64,000 nucleotides of DNA. Source: Fibrobacter sp. Lineage in GTDB: Bacteria; Fibrobacterota; Fibrobacteria; Fibrobacterales; Fibrobacteraceae. Shown in pieces: positions 16,933 to 25,049 of the stretch. The stretch spans positions 1 to 64,000 of the forward strand of contig JAILDK010000037.1 of the NCBI GenBank assembly GCA_024689485.1. The letters run 5' to 3'. A program made the translations under genes and the position numbers. The notes beneath the pieces are model-generated. The model ran no database searches. It saw nothing but the letters and a program-made list of their open reading frames with translations, and was not told where the DNA came from. Each line of letters opens with the position of its first letter. Position 1 is the stretch's first letter.

Positions 16933-18234
16933 ATGAACGACCCCAATACAAGACCGCTCGCCGAACGTTTACGCCCGACATCCCTCGATGAATTCCTGGG
17001 ACAGAATAAGATTTTGGGCGAAAGCAGCATGCTCCGCCAGAGCATCGAAGCGGACACGGTTCCGAGCATGATCTTTTGGGGACCTCCGGGCTGTGGAAAG
17101 ACAAGCCTTGCAAACGTCATCCATCTGAACACTCAAAAGCGGTTCGTCGCCCTTTCCGCGGTGGAATCCGGCGTAAAAGATGTGAAGGCGGTTCTTGCAG
17201 AAGCGAAAACTTACCAAGACCTCGGCAAGGGAACGATTCTTTTTATCGATGAAATTCACCGTTTCAACAAGAGCCAGCAGGACGCTTTGCTGAAAGCGGT
17301 GGAAGACGGTACGGTCACCCTGATCGGTGCGACGACCGAAAATCCGGGATTCGAAGTGAATTCCGCTCTGCTTTCCCGCTGCCAGCTGATTCTTTTTGGG
17401 CCTCTTTCGACGGAAGATCTTTCGCACTTGGCAAAGCTCGCCCTCAAGGAGCATCCCCGCGGAATGCAGCTTTCGGATGTGGAAATTTCGGACGAAACGC
17501 TTTTGAAGCTCGTTTCGCAGGCAGATGGCGACGCCCGCTTTTTGCTGAACCAGGTCGAATGGATCGCGAAGAACCTGAACGGTAAAAAGGTCATCGACGA
17601 CAAGCTTTTGGACGCGATCCAGTACAAGAAGCCGCTCCGCTACGACAAGTCGAACGAAGAACATTACAACCTGATTTCCGCGTTGCACAAGTCGGTCCGC
17701 GGAAGCGATCCCGACGCCGCCGTATACTGGCTGCACCGCATGATCCAGGGCGGCGAAGACCCGCGGTTTATCATTCGCCGTTTAATGCGCATGGCAATGG
17801 AAGACATTGGACTTGCCGATCCGAACGCCCTGCTCCTTGCGACCGCCGCCCGACAGGCCTTTGACTTTATGGGCGTCCCGGAAGGCTTGATCGGCCTCGA
17901 CGAAGTCGCGATCTACCTCGCGCTCGCTCCCAAGAGCAACAGCGTGGAACTCGCCGGCATGAAGGCGGACGCGATTATCAAAAAGACAGGCACGCTGCCC
18001 GTTCCCCGCGCCTTCCGCAACTCCGTGACCAAAGTCGGCGAACAGCTCGGCTACGGAAACGGCTACCAGTACGATCACGACAGCCCAGGCGCCTATTCCG
18101 CCCAGGAACATTTGCCAAAAGAACTCGTCGGCACAGAAATCTACAGCCCGACCGAATACGGCAGGGAAAAGAAGCTCGCCGAACGCCTCGCGGAACTGAA
18201 AGCGATCAAGGCGGCGAAGGGCTCCAATCCGTAG
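16933..18234 (+). CDS. rarA: Replication-associated recombination protein A (RarA/MgsA AAA+ ATPase)
   Basis: Clamp-loader-like AAA+ ATPase that acts at stalled replication forks, 433 residues. Walker A is GPPGCGKTS, Walker B is LFIDEIHRFN, and sensor 1 is IGATTENP. The family-specific C-terminal part includes MRMAMEDIGLADPNAL and a late segment LPKELVGTEIY. Length and domain order match RarA (E. coli 447 residues). It is divergent from the beta-helix gene with a 44-base gap. Confidence 0.96.
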   Translation: MNDPNTRPLAERLRPTSLDEFLGQNKILGESSMLRQSIEADTVPSMIFWGPPGCGKTSLANVIHLNTQKRFVALSAVESGVKDVKAVLAEAKTYQDLGKGTILFIDEIHRFNKSQQDALLKAVEDGTVTLIGATTENPGFEVNSALLSRCQLILFGPLSTEDLSHLAKLALKEHPRGMQLSDVEISDETLLKLVSQADGDARFLLNQVEWIAKNLNGKKVIDDKLLDAIQYKKPLRYDKSNEEHYNLISALHKSVRGSDPDAAVYWLHRMIQGGEDPRFIIRRLMRMAMEDIGLADPNALLLATAARQAFDFMGVPEGLIGLDEVAIYLALAPKSNSVELAGMKADAIIKKTGTLPVPRAFRNSVTKVGEQLGYGNGYQYDHDSPGAYSAQEHLPKELVGTEIYSPTEYGREKKLAERLAELKAIKAAKGSNP

Positions 18235-18410
18235 CTAGAACTTACATTCAACTTACAACATTCGTTTTTTGAAGAAAGACGCCCCGTTTGGAGCGTCTCG
18301 CCCGTGCTATTTCGTTGATTTTGAAGCATTTAGGGCAAAAGCGTATAAAAAAACATATCCGTTTTAAGGCTTTTTAATATAGTTTGGGGGAAAACTGAAG
18401 GAGTCCTTTC

Positions 18411-19205
18411 ATGAATTTCAAATTGCTCGCCGCAGCGGCTGCTTTGTGCATTTCGCCGTCTTTTGCTATCCTCGGCATTGGCGTCCACTACGCCCCGAAC
18501 TTTGGAACCAGTCTCGACAAGACTTCGAATGAAGAAATCGCCGGTTTAAGCTCGGGCGATCTTCAGCTCGGCAAGGTGGAATACCGCCATGGTTCTTTCA
18601 GCGGCATGCAGGGCTTCGGTCTTAAGCTTTGGGTCGACATTCTTCCGATTATCGATATCGAAGCGACTTACAACCTTCAGTGGGGTTCTTACTCTTCGAC
18701 CTTGACCGTTACCGGTCTCGATGGCCAGGCGATCGAACGCGACATCGAACTCGAATTCAACGGTGTTCCGTTCGGCAAAACGACTCCGAAGTTTGTCGCC
18801 ATGAACGGTGACCTTTCCATCACCTATCCGATTACTTCCCTTCCGATTATCCGTCCGTATATCGGCGGTGGTCTCACCTACTACTTGAGCACTCCGGTGA
18901 TGAGCGCCAAGTTCATCAACAGCTACATGGAAGTTCTCGAAGGCGAACTCAAGGAAGCTCTCGTCTCCGGCACGATGACCGAAGAACAGGCGAAGGAACT
19001 CGCGAACAAGCTTTCCGAAAAATTGCAGGATGACGGCCTGAACACGAACATCGGCGGTCATATCATTTTGGGTCTTCGCGCCAAGTTGCCGATCATCCCG
19101 ATTGCAGCCTATGTGAACGGCAAGTATTACTTCGGCATCGACTATGACGACGAAATCGACGCTTCCCCGTTCGTTTTGGAAGCCGGTGTCGGCTTTGCTC
19201 TTTAA
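18411..19205 (+). CDS. Predicted outer-membrane beta-barrel protein
   Basis: 264 residues with a Sec signal peptide (residues 1-19). The mature chain alternates hydrophobic and polar residues in many short strands (for example IRPYIGGGLTYYLS and IAAYVNGKYYFGI) and ends in a beta-signal-like FVLEAGVGFAL, so an outer-membrane barrel is likely. A helical insertion around residues 165-205 (EGELKEALVSGTMTEEQAKE) is probably a loop. GGAG lies upstream of the ATG. It is followed after 26 bases by a two-component system with no terminator between, so the three may be co-transcribed. Function unknown. Confidence 0.6.
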   Translation: MNFKLLAAAAALCISPSFAILGIGVHYAPNFGTSLDKTSNEEIAGLSSGDLQLGKVEYRHGSFSGMQGFGLKLWVDILPIIDIEATYNLQWGSYSSTLTVTGLDGQAIERDIELEFNGVPFGKTTPKFVAMNGDLSITYPITSLPIIRPYIGGGLTYYLSTPVMSAKFINSYMEVLEGELKEALVSGTMTEEQAKELANKLSEKLQDDGLNTNIGGHIILGLRAKLPIIPIAAYVNGKYYFGIDYDDEIDASPFVLEAGVGFAL

Positions 19206-19231
19206 TTTGATCTGATTTGGGAGTTTTTCGC

Positions 19232-19945
19232 ATGGATAAGAAAAACACGAACATTACAATTCTCGTCATCGAAGACGAAATTGCAATTGCAGAAGGTCTT
19301 GTCGATCTTCTGGAATTCCAAGGTTATCACGTAAAGCATGTCGCGGACGGCATTTCGGGTCTTTCCGAAGGACTCAGCGGCAAGTACGGTTTGATTCTTC
19401 TCGACCTGATGCTCCCGGGCATGGACGGTTTTACCGTTTGCGATAAGATCCGTGAAAAGGACAAGGACGTTCCTATCATTATCCTTTCGGCCAAGAATAC
19501 CGACAAGGACATCATTGACGGTTTGAAGTACGGCGCAGACGATTACGTTCCGAAGCCGTTCGCCGTTCCGATGCTCCTCGCCCGTATCGAAGCTGTCCTT
19601 CGCCGTTCCCGTCAGTCGATGGAAGGCGACGGCAAGCTCGCCGCAGGCAATCTGCGTGTGAACTTCCGCGAATACAGCGGCTTCCGTGGCACCGAAAAGC
19701 TTTCCTTCACCCGTAAGGAAATCGAAATTCTCGAATACCTGTGGAACAATCGTGACCGCGCCGTTCCACGCGCAGAACTTTTGAACAAAGTCTGGGGTTA
19801 CGAAAACGCCGAAACCGTCGATACCCGCACGGTGGACATCCACATTACCAAGCTCCGCAAAAAGATCGAAGACGACCCGTCGCATCCGTGCCTGCTCGTC
19901 ACGTTCCGCGGTGAAGGTTACCAGCTCAGAGAAACACCGGACTGA
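19232..19945 (+). CDS. Two-component response regulator, OmpR/PhoB family
   Basis: 237 residues: an N-terminal receiver domain with acidic residues in VIEDE, the phospho-acceptor Asp in LLDLMLPGMDGF and the conserved Lys in VPKPF, then a C-terminal winged-helix DNA-binding domain ending in VTFRGEGYQL. The start at 19232 is supported by GGGAG eight bases upstream. The stop overlaps the kinase start as TGATG. Its targets are unknown. The adjacent outer-membrane-protein gene is the obvious candidate. Confidence 0.92.
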   Translation: MDKKNTNITILVIEDEIAIAEGLVDLLEFQGYHVKHVADGISGLSEGLSGKYGLILLDLMLPGMDGFTVCDKIREKDKDVPIIILSAKNTDKDIIDGLKYGADDYVPKPFAVPMLLARIEAVLRRSRQSMEGDGKLAAGNLRVNFREYSGFRGTEKLSFTRKEIEILEYLWNNRDRAVPRAELLNKVWGYENAETVDTRTVDIHITKLRKKIEDDPSHPCLLVTFRGEGYQLRETPD

Positions 19946-21750
19946 TGAATCGGCTCAAGCTGATTTTCACGTTTCTTTTCTTAGTGATCGCGATTCCCGT
20001 CGCGATCCTTTTAGTCAATTCCTATAAACATTTCCAAACGGAGTCGCAGTACGCTTACAAGGAACAGGCGTACTTTATTCTGCAGATGCTGAACCAGCGC
20101 ATCTACGACGACCTTGCCGTCGAAGAACAACGCTCCTATTCGGAATACAGATTTATCCGCGCCGTGCCTATTATCGGCGGTGAAGAAGTCACCATTTCCA
20201 AGCTCGCCGAACTTCCGATACGCAGCCATTACGGTGGAATGATCGGCTACTTTCAGCTGGATCCGGACGGAGGCATGCACACGCCGGTACTTCCCGATGG
20301 CATTCTTGAAAAGATCCCGGTGGAAGACCGTTCCAAGCGCGAAGTCATCCGTGACAGCATCCAGAACGTACTCAAGCAGCTAGACATTCACAACGAAGGT
20401 TTGAGCCGTAACCAAGTTCAGGCAAGCACCCAAGACAGCTTGGACAGACTCTACGGCAAAAACTTAAAACTCGCGGTGAAGCTGAACGACAATAAAAAGT
20501 TCCAGCGCCGTTACGAACAAAGTTCCAAAACCGAAAGTTTCCTCTTTGACGTGGAATCGGCCCGCATCCGTCGCATTTCGGAAAACGGCAGCGAAGACGA
20601 AAACTTAGACGATTCGATCGAAGTGCCGAACCTGCTCGAAGTGGAAATCGATCCGTTCCAGGCGAAGTTCGACAACAATTACATCGTTTACTACCGCAAC
20701 GTTTGGCGTAACAACGAGCAGTTCATTCAGGGTTACGCGGTGCGCCTGCGCAACTACTTAGAAAACCTCGTCTTAAACGAATTGCAGTTCAACCCGGTGG
20801 AACAGGGCATTACGCTCGCCTTCGGTACAAAGTCCAACGAATACGTCACCTTTGGAAGCCTTGCGAATTCGAAGGGCGAGCTTTTGAACATTCCGCTGCA
20901 GTTCCCGTTGAACGATATGATTTTGACCGTCTATTTGACGGAAGAAGAATCCAGTTCGAACCACATGATTCTTTTGCTGATTGCCTTTATCATGTTCGTC
21001 GCTCTCACCGGTGGATTCTTTGCCGTTTACCGTTCGACGAAGAGCCAGATTCTTTTGGCGAACAAACGCCAGGACTTTGTTTCGGCAGTGAGCCATGAGC
21101 TGAAAACGCCTTTGACCGCGATTCGCATGTACGCGGAGCTGCTCCAGAATTCCTGGGTGGCGAGCGAGACGAAACGGCAAAAGTATTACGGGCTGATTGT
21201 GAACGAAACCGAGCGCCTTTCCCGCTTGATCCAGAACGTGCTGAATCTTTCGAAGCTGGAACGCGGCAACTGGAACGTGCAATTCAGCAAGGAAAATCCG
21301 AAGACGATTCTCGACACTTTTGTTGCCACGTACACGCAGAACATTGAAAAGCACGGTTTTGATTTGACGGTCACCAGTGACATTTGCAATCTGCAGCTGA
21401 CTCTCGACAAGGATGCGGTGATGCAGATTCTGACAAACGTCGTAGACAACTCGCTCAAATTCGCGAGAGATTCGGCGTACAAGATGATCGCCCTGGAGCT
21501 GCGCGTTTCGGAAAACGACGTGTACTTTGTGGTGCGCGACTACGGTCCGGGCATTCCGCAAAAGGAAATCAGCCACGTCTTCGAAGAATTCTACCGCGTG
21601 GGCAACGAAATGACCCGCACGACCGCGGGCACGGGCATTGGCCTTTCCATGGTCAAAAAGCTCTGCGATATGACAAATATGAAGATCGAAATCGAAAACG
21701 CGAATCCGGGTCTTCGCACCAAGTTGCATTTGCCACTGCTAAATATCTAA
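19945..21750 (+). CDS. Sensor histidine kinase
   Basis: 601 residues, inner membrane. A first transmembrane helix (about 5-25) is followed by a ~310-residue extracytoplasmic region with no domain I recognise, a second helix (about 340-362), the H-box SAVSHELKTP (His ~384), and the ATPase domain with N-box NVVDNSLKF, G1 DYGPGIP and G2 GTGIGLSM. I see no HAMP domain between the second helix and the H-box. It is translationally coupled to the response regulator before it. The signal is unknown. Confidence 0.92.
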   Translation: MNRLKLIFTFLFLVIAIPVAILLVNSYKHFQTESQYAYKEQAYFILQMLNQRIYDDLAVEEQRSYSEYRFIRAVPIIGGEEVTISKLAELPIRSHYGGMIGYFQLDPDGGMHTPVLPDGILEKIPVEDRSKREVIRDSIQNVLKQLDIHNEGLSRNQVQASTQDSLDRLYGKNLKLAVKLNDNKKFQRRYEQSSKTESFLFDVESARIRRISENGSEDENLDDSIEVPNLLEVEIDPFQAKFDNNYIVYYRNVWRNNEQFIQGYAVRLRNYLENLVLNELQFNPVEQGITLAFGTKSNEYVTFGSLANSKGELLNIPLQFPLNDMILTVYLTEEESSSNHMILLLIAFIMFVALTGGFFAVYRSTKSQILLANKRQDFVSAVSHELKTPLTAIRMYAELLQNSWVASETKRQKYYGLIVNETERLSRLIQNVLNLSKLERGNWNVQFSKENPKTILDTFVATYTQNIEKHGFDLTVTSDICNLQLTLDKDAVMQILTNVVDNSLKFARDSAYKMIALELRVSENDVYFVVRDYGPGIPQKEISHVFEEFYRVGNEMTRTTAGTGIGLSMVKKLCDMTNMKIEIENANPGLRTKLHLPLLNI

Positions 21751-21787
21751 AAAGTACTTTCCCATACTCGGCTTCGTTTTCTAAATT

Positions 21788-21804
21788 CTTAAGTGTAACT
21801 TAAG
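21788..21804. promoter_or_regulatory. CTTAAG repeat upstream of pfkA, candidate operator or hairpin
   Basis: Two copies of the self-complementary hexamer CTTAAG are separated by TGTAA. They read as both a direct and an inverted repeat and end 11 bases before the pfkA start. They could be a repressor site or form a hairpin next to the ribosome-binding site. Confidence 0.3.
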
Positions 21805-21815
21805 GCGAGGCCCAT

Positions 21816-23168
21816 ATGACTAGAGAAGACATTCTTGAAAATCCGGACAACTACGATCTGACGATTGAAACCGTTGGCAAGTGCACTTTGGTTTCTCCGA
21901 TGAAGGGCTTGAAGTTTGTCAATGACACCAAGCAGATCAGTTTGACGACAGACGTCGCCACCGTCGAAAAGTTTGCCAAAGCCGGCAAGCCGATTCCCGC
22001 TCTCGAAGCGGCTGGTCCGCGTGAAATGATTTACCACGATCCGTCTTGGACGCGTGCGGCAATCGTCACCTGTGGCGGTCTTTGCCCGGGTCTGAACAAC
22101 GTCATTAAGAGCCTTGTCCGCGTGCTGTGGTTTGACTACGGCGTACGCAATATCTTCGGTATTCCGTATGGCTACCGCGGACTGAATCCGGATTACGGCT
22201 ACGCGCCGAAAATTCTCGATCCGGATTATGTGGATAACATTCAGGAAGATGGCGGTACGATCCTCGGAAGTTCTCGCGGTCAGCAGTCCGCCGAAACGAT
22301 GGTCGATACGCTCATGCGTTTGAACATCAACATTTTGTTCTGCATCGGCGGTGACGGTACACTCCGCGGCGCCCGTGACATTGCAAACGAAATCAAGCGT
22401 CGCCATCAGCCGATTTCTGTGATCGGCATTCCGAAGACGATCGATAACGATTTGAACCTCGTCGACAGAACCTTCGGTTTTGAAACGGCTGTGCTTGCCG
22501 CTTGCGACGTGATTACGAGCGCCCACTGCGAAGCGAACGGTGCTTATAACGGTCTTGGCCTTGTGAAGCTCATGGGCCGCGACTCGGGCTTTATCGCTGC
22601 GGACGCTGCTCTTGCAACGACCGTGGCAAACTTCTGCCTCATTCCGGAAGTTCCGTTTGAACTTGAAGGCGAAGGCGGTCTCTTTAGCGCTCTCGAAAGC
22701 CGTTATGCAATCGGAAAGAAGCACGCGGTGATGGTGGTTGCCGAAGGCGCCGGACAGCATCTGTTCAAGGACCTTCCGGAACGCAGAGACGCTTCGGGCA
22801 ACATTCTCAAGTATGATATCGGCGATTACCTCGTCGAAAAAATCAACGAGCACTTTAAGAAGATCGGCATGGAAATCAACATCAAGTATTTCGATCCGAG
22901 CTATACCGTGCGCAGCATCCCGGCAAAGGGTACGGACGCGATCTTCTGCTACCAGCTCGCTGAAAATGCGGTTCACGCCGCCATGGCCGGCAAAACGAAC
23001 ATGGTCGTCGGCAGCATGAACGGTAAGTTTACCCATGTTCCAATTGATTTTGCAGTTAGCGAACGTCGTAAGATCAAGCCGGATAGCCCGCTGTGGCACG
23101 CCGTGCTCGGTTCGACTCGCCAGATGGATTACTTCTCTGGTAAGTATGCTAAACGCAAAAAGCAATAA
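21816..23168 (+). CDS. pfkA: 6-phosphofructokinase, clade-X type
   Basis: Commits fructose 6-phosphate to glycolysis in the cytoplasm. It has 450 residues with an N-terminal extension of ~75 residues before the catalytic core, as in the long TP0108/clade-X family. The phosphate-donor site reads CIGGDGTLRGA and the active-site loop reads GIPKTIDNDL. In the family literature a Gly after GGD predicts ATP and an Asp predicts pyrophosphate, while Lys in PKTIDND is shared with pyrophosphate enzymes. The pair Gly plus Lys therefore suggests ATP use, as for clade-X enzymes. This is a prediction. Confidence 0.88.
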   Translation: MTREDILENPDNYDLTIETVGKCTLVSPMKGLKFVNDTKQISLTTDVATVEKFAKAGKPIPALEAAGPREMIYHDPSWTRAAIVTCGGLCPGLNNVIKSLVRVLWFDYGVRNIFGIPYGYRGLNPDYGYAPKILDPDYVDNIQEDGGTILGSSRGQQSAETMVDTLMRLNINILFCIGGDGTLRGARDIANEIKRRHQPISVIGIPKTIDNDLNLVDRTFGFETAVLAACDVITSAHCEANGAYNGLGLVKLMGRDSGFIAADAALATTVANFCLIPEVPFELEGEGGLFSALESRYAIGKKHAVMVVAEGAGQHLFKDLPERRDASGNILKYDIGDYLVEKINEHFKKIGMEINIKYFDPSYTVRSIPAKGTDAIFCYQLAENAVHAAMAGKTNMVVGSMNGKFTHVPIDFAVSERRKIKPDSPLWHAVLGSTRQMDYFSGKYAKRKKQ

Positions 23169-23215
23169 TTACAAAAGTAAATCCTGGAATTTTTTAATCT
23201 AGGTTTAGGATAGTT

Positions 23216-23359
23216 ATGCTGAAAAAAGAAGAAAAAGTCATTATTCGCACCGCTTTGATGGAATATCGCAACCTTCTTTTCAAGGCATTCCATGGAACAG
23301 ACGAAGAAAAAGAAAGAATTGCAACGGTGAACAAACTCCTTCAGACTTGGAAAATCTAA
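23216..23359 (+). CDS. Small hypothetical protein (47 residues)
   Basis: A short ORF, MLKKEEKVII... to LLQTWKI, preceded by AGGA five bases before the ATG. It lies 47 bases after pfkA and 12 bases before the next gene on the same strand. The sequence is a charged amphipathic helix type with no Cys and no signal peptide. I recognise no family. Its ribosome-binding site and tight fit in the gap argue that it is real. Confidence 0.5.
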   Translation: MLKKEEKVIIRTALMEYRNLLFKAFHGTDEEKERIATVNKLLQTWKI

Positions 23360-23371
23360 TTTGATGGAGTG

Positions 23372-24124
23372 ATGTTCCGCATTCTGATTTTACTTCTTTT
23401 GTTGGGAAGTTTAAGCTTTGCCAACAAAGACTTGGACGAGGGAGAGTACTGGTTTAAGAACCGTGCCCGGAATTCCAAGAATGACCATGCGGATTCCTTG
23501 ATTGTCGAAAAGATGATCCATGCGTACAAACGTGCGCTTAAAGACTCTACAGTCGAAGAAAAGGCTGCGGAGCGTCTTTTGTATGCCTATTACTTTAAAG
23601 GCTGCTACGTCATCGATTACAAGAATCACGATGCGCGTTTAAAGCTTTTTGCCGTTTCCAAGGATTTCGGTGAAAAGATGCATGAGAAGTTCCCGAAGAA
23701 CCGTCAGATTTCTTCGCTTTACGCTCAAAATCTTTCCCTGTGGTCCCGCGAATATGGAGCCCTGCAAGCGGTCAAGGAAGGCGTCGCCCAAAAGATTCAC
23801 GACCTTTCGACCGAAGCCGAAAACTGGCAGTTCCTGGGACGCGCCCATCAGCTGCTCCCCTACATTCCCATTATTTTAAGCTGGCCCGACAAGGACCTCG
23901 CCGACAAGTATTTGACGATGGCCCACAAGCAGGATCCCGCCGACTTAAACACGATCCTCTTTTTAGCGGAACTTCGCCTGGACCAGAAGCGTTACAAAGA
24001 AGCGCTCAAGCTCGTCGAGGACGGTTTAAGCCGTGGAGTCCGCAGCACTTACACCGTCGAAGATAAGCGTTCCCGTTGGAAGCTGAAAGACCTGAAAAAG
24101 AAGATCAAGAAAGAGATGGAGTGA
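23372..24124 (+). CDS. Exported helical-repeat (TPR-like) protein
   Basis: 250 residues with a signal peptide (residues 1-18, cut near SLSFA). The mature part has helical hairpins of TPR type, most clearly DPADLNTILFLAELRLDQKR and the following YKEALKLVEDGLSRG. The C-terminus is Lys-rich. The ATG at 23372 sits just after GGAG. A GTG three bases earlier is less likely. It converges on ppx with a 20-base overlap of coding ends. Function unknown. Confidence 0.6.
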   Translation: MFRILILLLLLGSLSFANKDLDEGEYWFKNRARNSKNDHADSLIVEKMIHAYKRALKDSTVEEKAAERLLYAYYFKGCYVIDYKNHDARLKLFAVSKDFGEKMHEKFPKNRQISSLYAQNLSLWSREYGALQAVKEGVAQKIHDLSTEAENWQFLGRAHQLLPYIPIILSWPDKDLADKYLTMAHKQDPADLNTILFLAELRLDQKRYKEALKLVEDGLSRGVRSTYTVEDKRSRWKLKDLKKKIKKEME

Positions 24125-25049
24125 GTTTAGAGCTCAACTCCTGAATGATGCCGTCCGCAAGTCCAATCGTTGGAACGATGATTTCCGAAGCTCGTGTCGC
24201 CCGTGCAATCGAAAGAAAGATCTGGGCTGCGGGAACGATGACGTCGGCACGATTCGGTCGCAGATTAAACTTTTCCATGCGTTCCGCGTAATCGATGGAC
24301 GAAAGTTGGCGGTAAAGCCCTTCCAACTGTGACACGGTAAGACGATTGGTGCGGCGCGCTTTTTTCGGCACCAAGCGGTAAAGCTTGTTGATGTTTCCGC
24401 CCGAGCCGATAATCGTTACACGGCTCTTGGTACCGACCATCTGACGGATTTCATCGCTCATATCATCGACGGAATCCAAGTCGACAAGACCGCTCAACAG
24501 TCGAAGCGTCCCCACGTTAAAACTGCGACTTCCCATAAATTTGTTTTGGGCGATAACGCTGATCTCCGTAGAACCTCCACCGACATCCACACATAAAAAG
24601 GTACCCTCCGGCTTGCCTTTCTTTTCGGAAGACGAGAGGAACTTTTCGGTATGATTGTCGTAGATGACACGGGCTTCTTCGTCCCCGGAAATCAGTTCGA
24701 TATCGATCCCTGTGCGACGACAAATGCGACGTAACACCTTACGCCCATTCTTGGCGTCACGCAGGGCAGAAGTCGCACAGGCACGGTATTTGGAAACTCC
24801 GTAAATAATCATGAGCTGTTTAAAAGCTTTGATCATTCGAAGGAAGAGCTCTTCGCGTTCTTCACTGATTTTTCCATTTTGGAAAACATCCATTCCAAGG
24901 CGAAGCGGAAAACGGATAAACTGTTCCTTTTGAAGATTCAACGAACCGTCACTTTGGAACGTTGCCGTTTTAATGAGCAGGCGGGCGGCATTGGAACCGA
25001 TGTCGATAGCGGCCAAACGGACTGGATTTTTGGGTGTCTTATTTTTCAT
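24105..25049 (-). CDS. ppx: Exopolyphosphatase / guanosine pentaphosphate phosphatase family (Ppx/GppA)
   Basis: ASKHA-fold phosphatase that releases phosphate from polyphosphate ends or converts pppGpp to ppGpp, 314 residues. The phosphate-binding loops AAIDIGSNAARLL and CVDVGGGSTEIS are visible. It is the short, core-only form (E. coli Ppx has 513 residues) without the C-terminal HD-like domain. I chose the ATG at 25049, which overlaps the ppk1 end by 11 bases. Being last in an operon with ppk1 makes a polyphosphate role more likely than a pppGpp role. Confidence 0.9.
   Translation of the reverse strand: MKNKTPKNPVRLAAIDIGSNAARLLIKTATFQSDGSLNLQKEQFIRFPLRLGMDVFQNGKISEEREELFLRMIKAFKQLMIIYGVSKYRACATSALRDAKNGRKVLRRICRRTGIDIELISGDEEARVIYDNHTEKFLSSSEKKGKPEGTFLCVDVGGGSTEISVIAQNKFMGSRSFNVGTLRLLSGLVDLDSVDDMSDEIRQMVGTKSRVTIIGSGGNINKLYRLVPKKARRTNRLTVSQLEGLYRQLSSIDYAERMEKFNLRPNRADVIVPAAQIFLSIARATRASEIIVPTIGLADGIIQELSSKLTPSLS

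Noticed and set aside
18276-18298. Terminator after rarA
   Set aside because: The AGACGC/GCGTCT stem is not followed by a T run on either strand.
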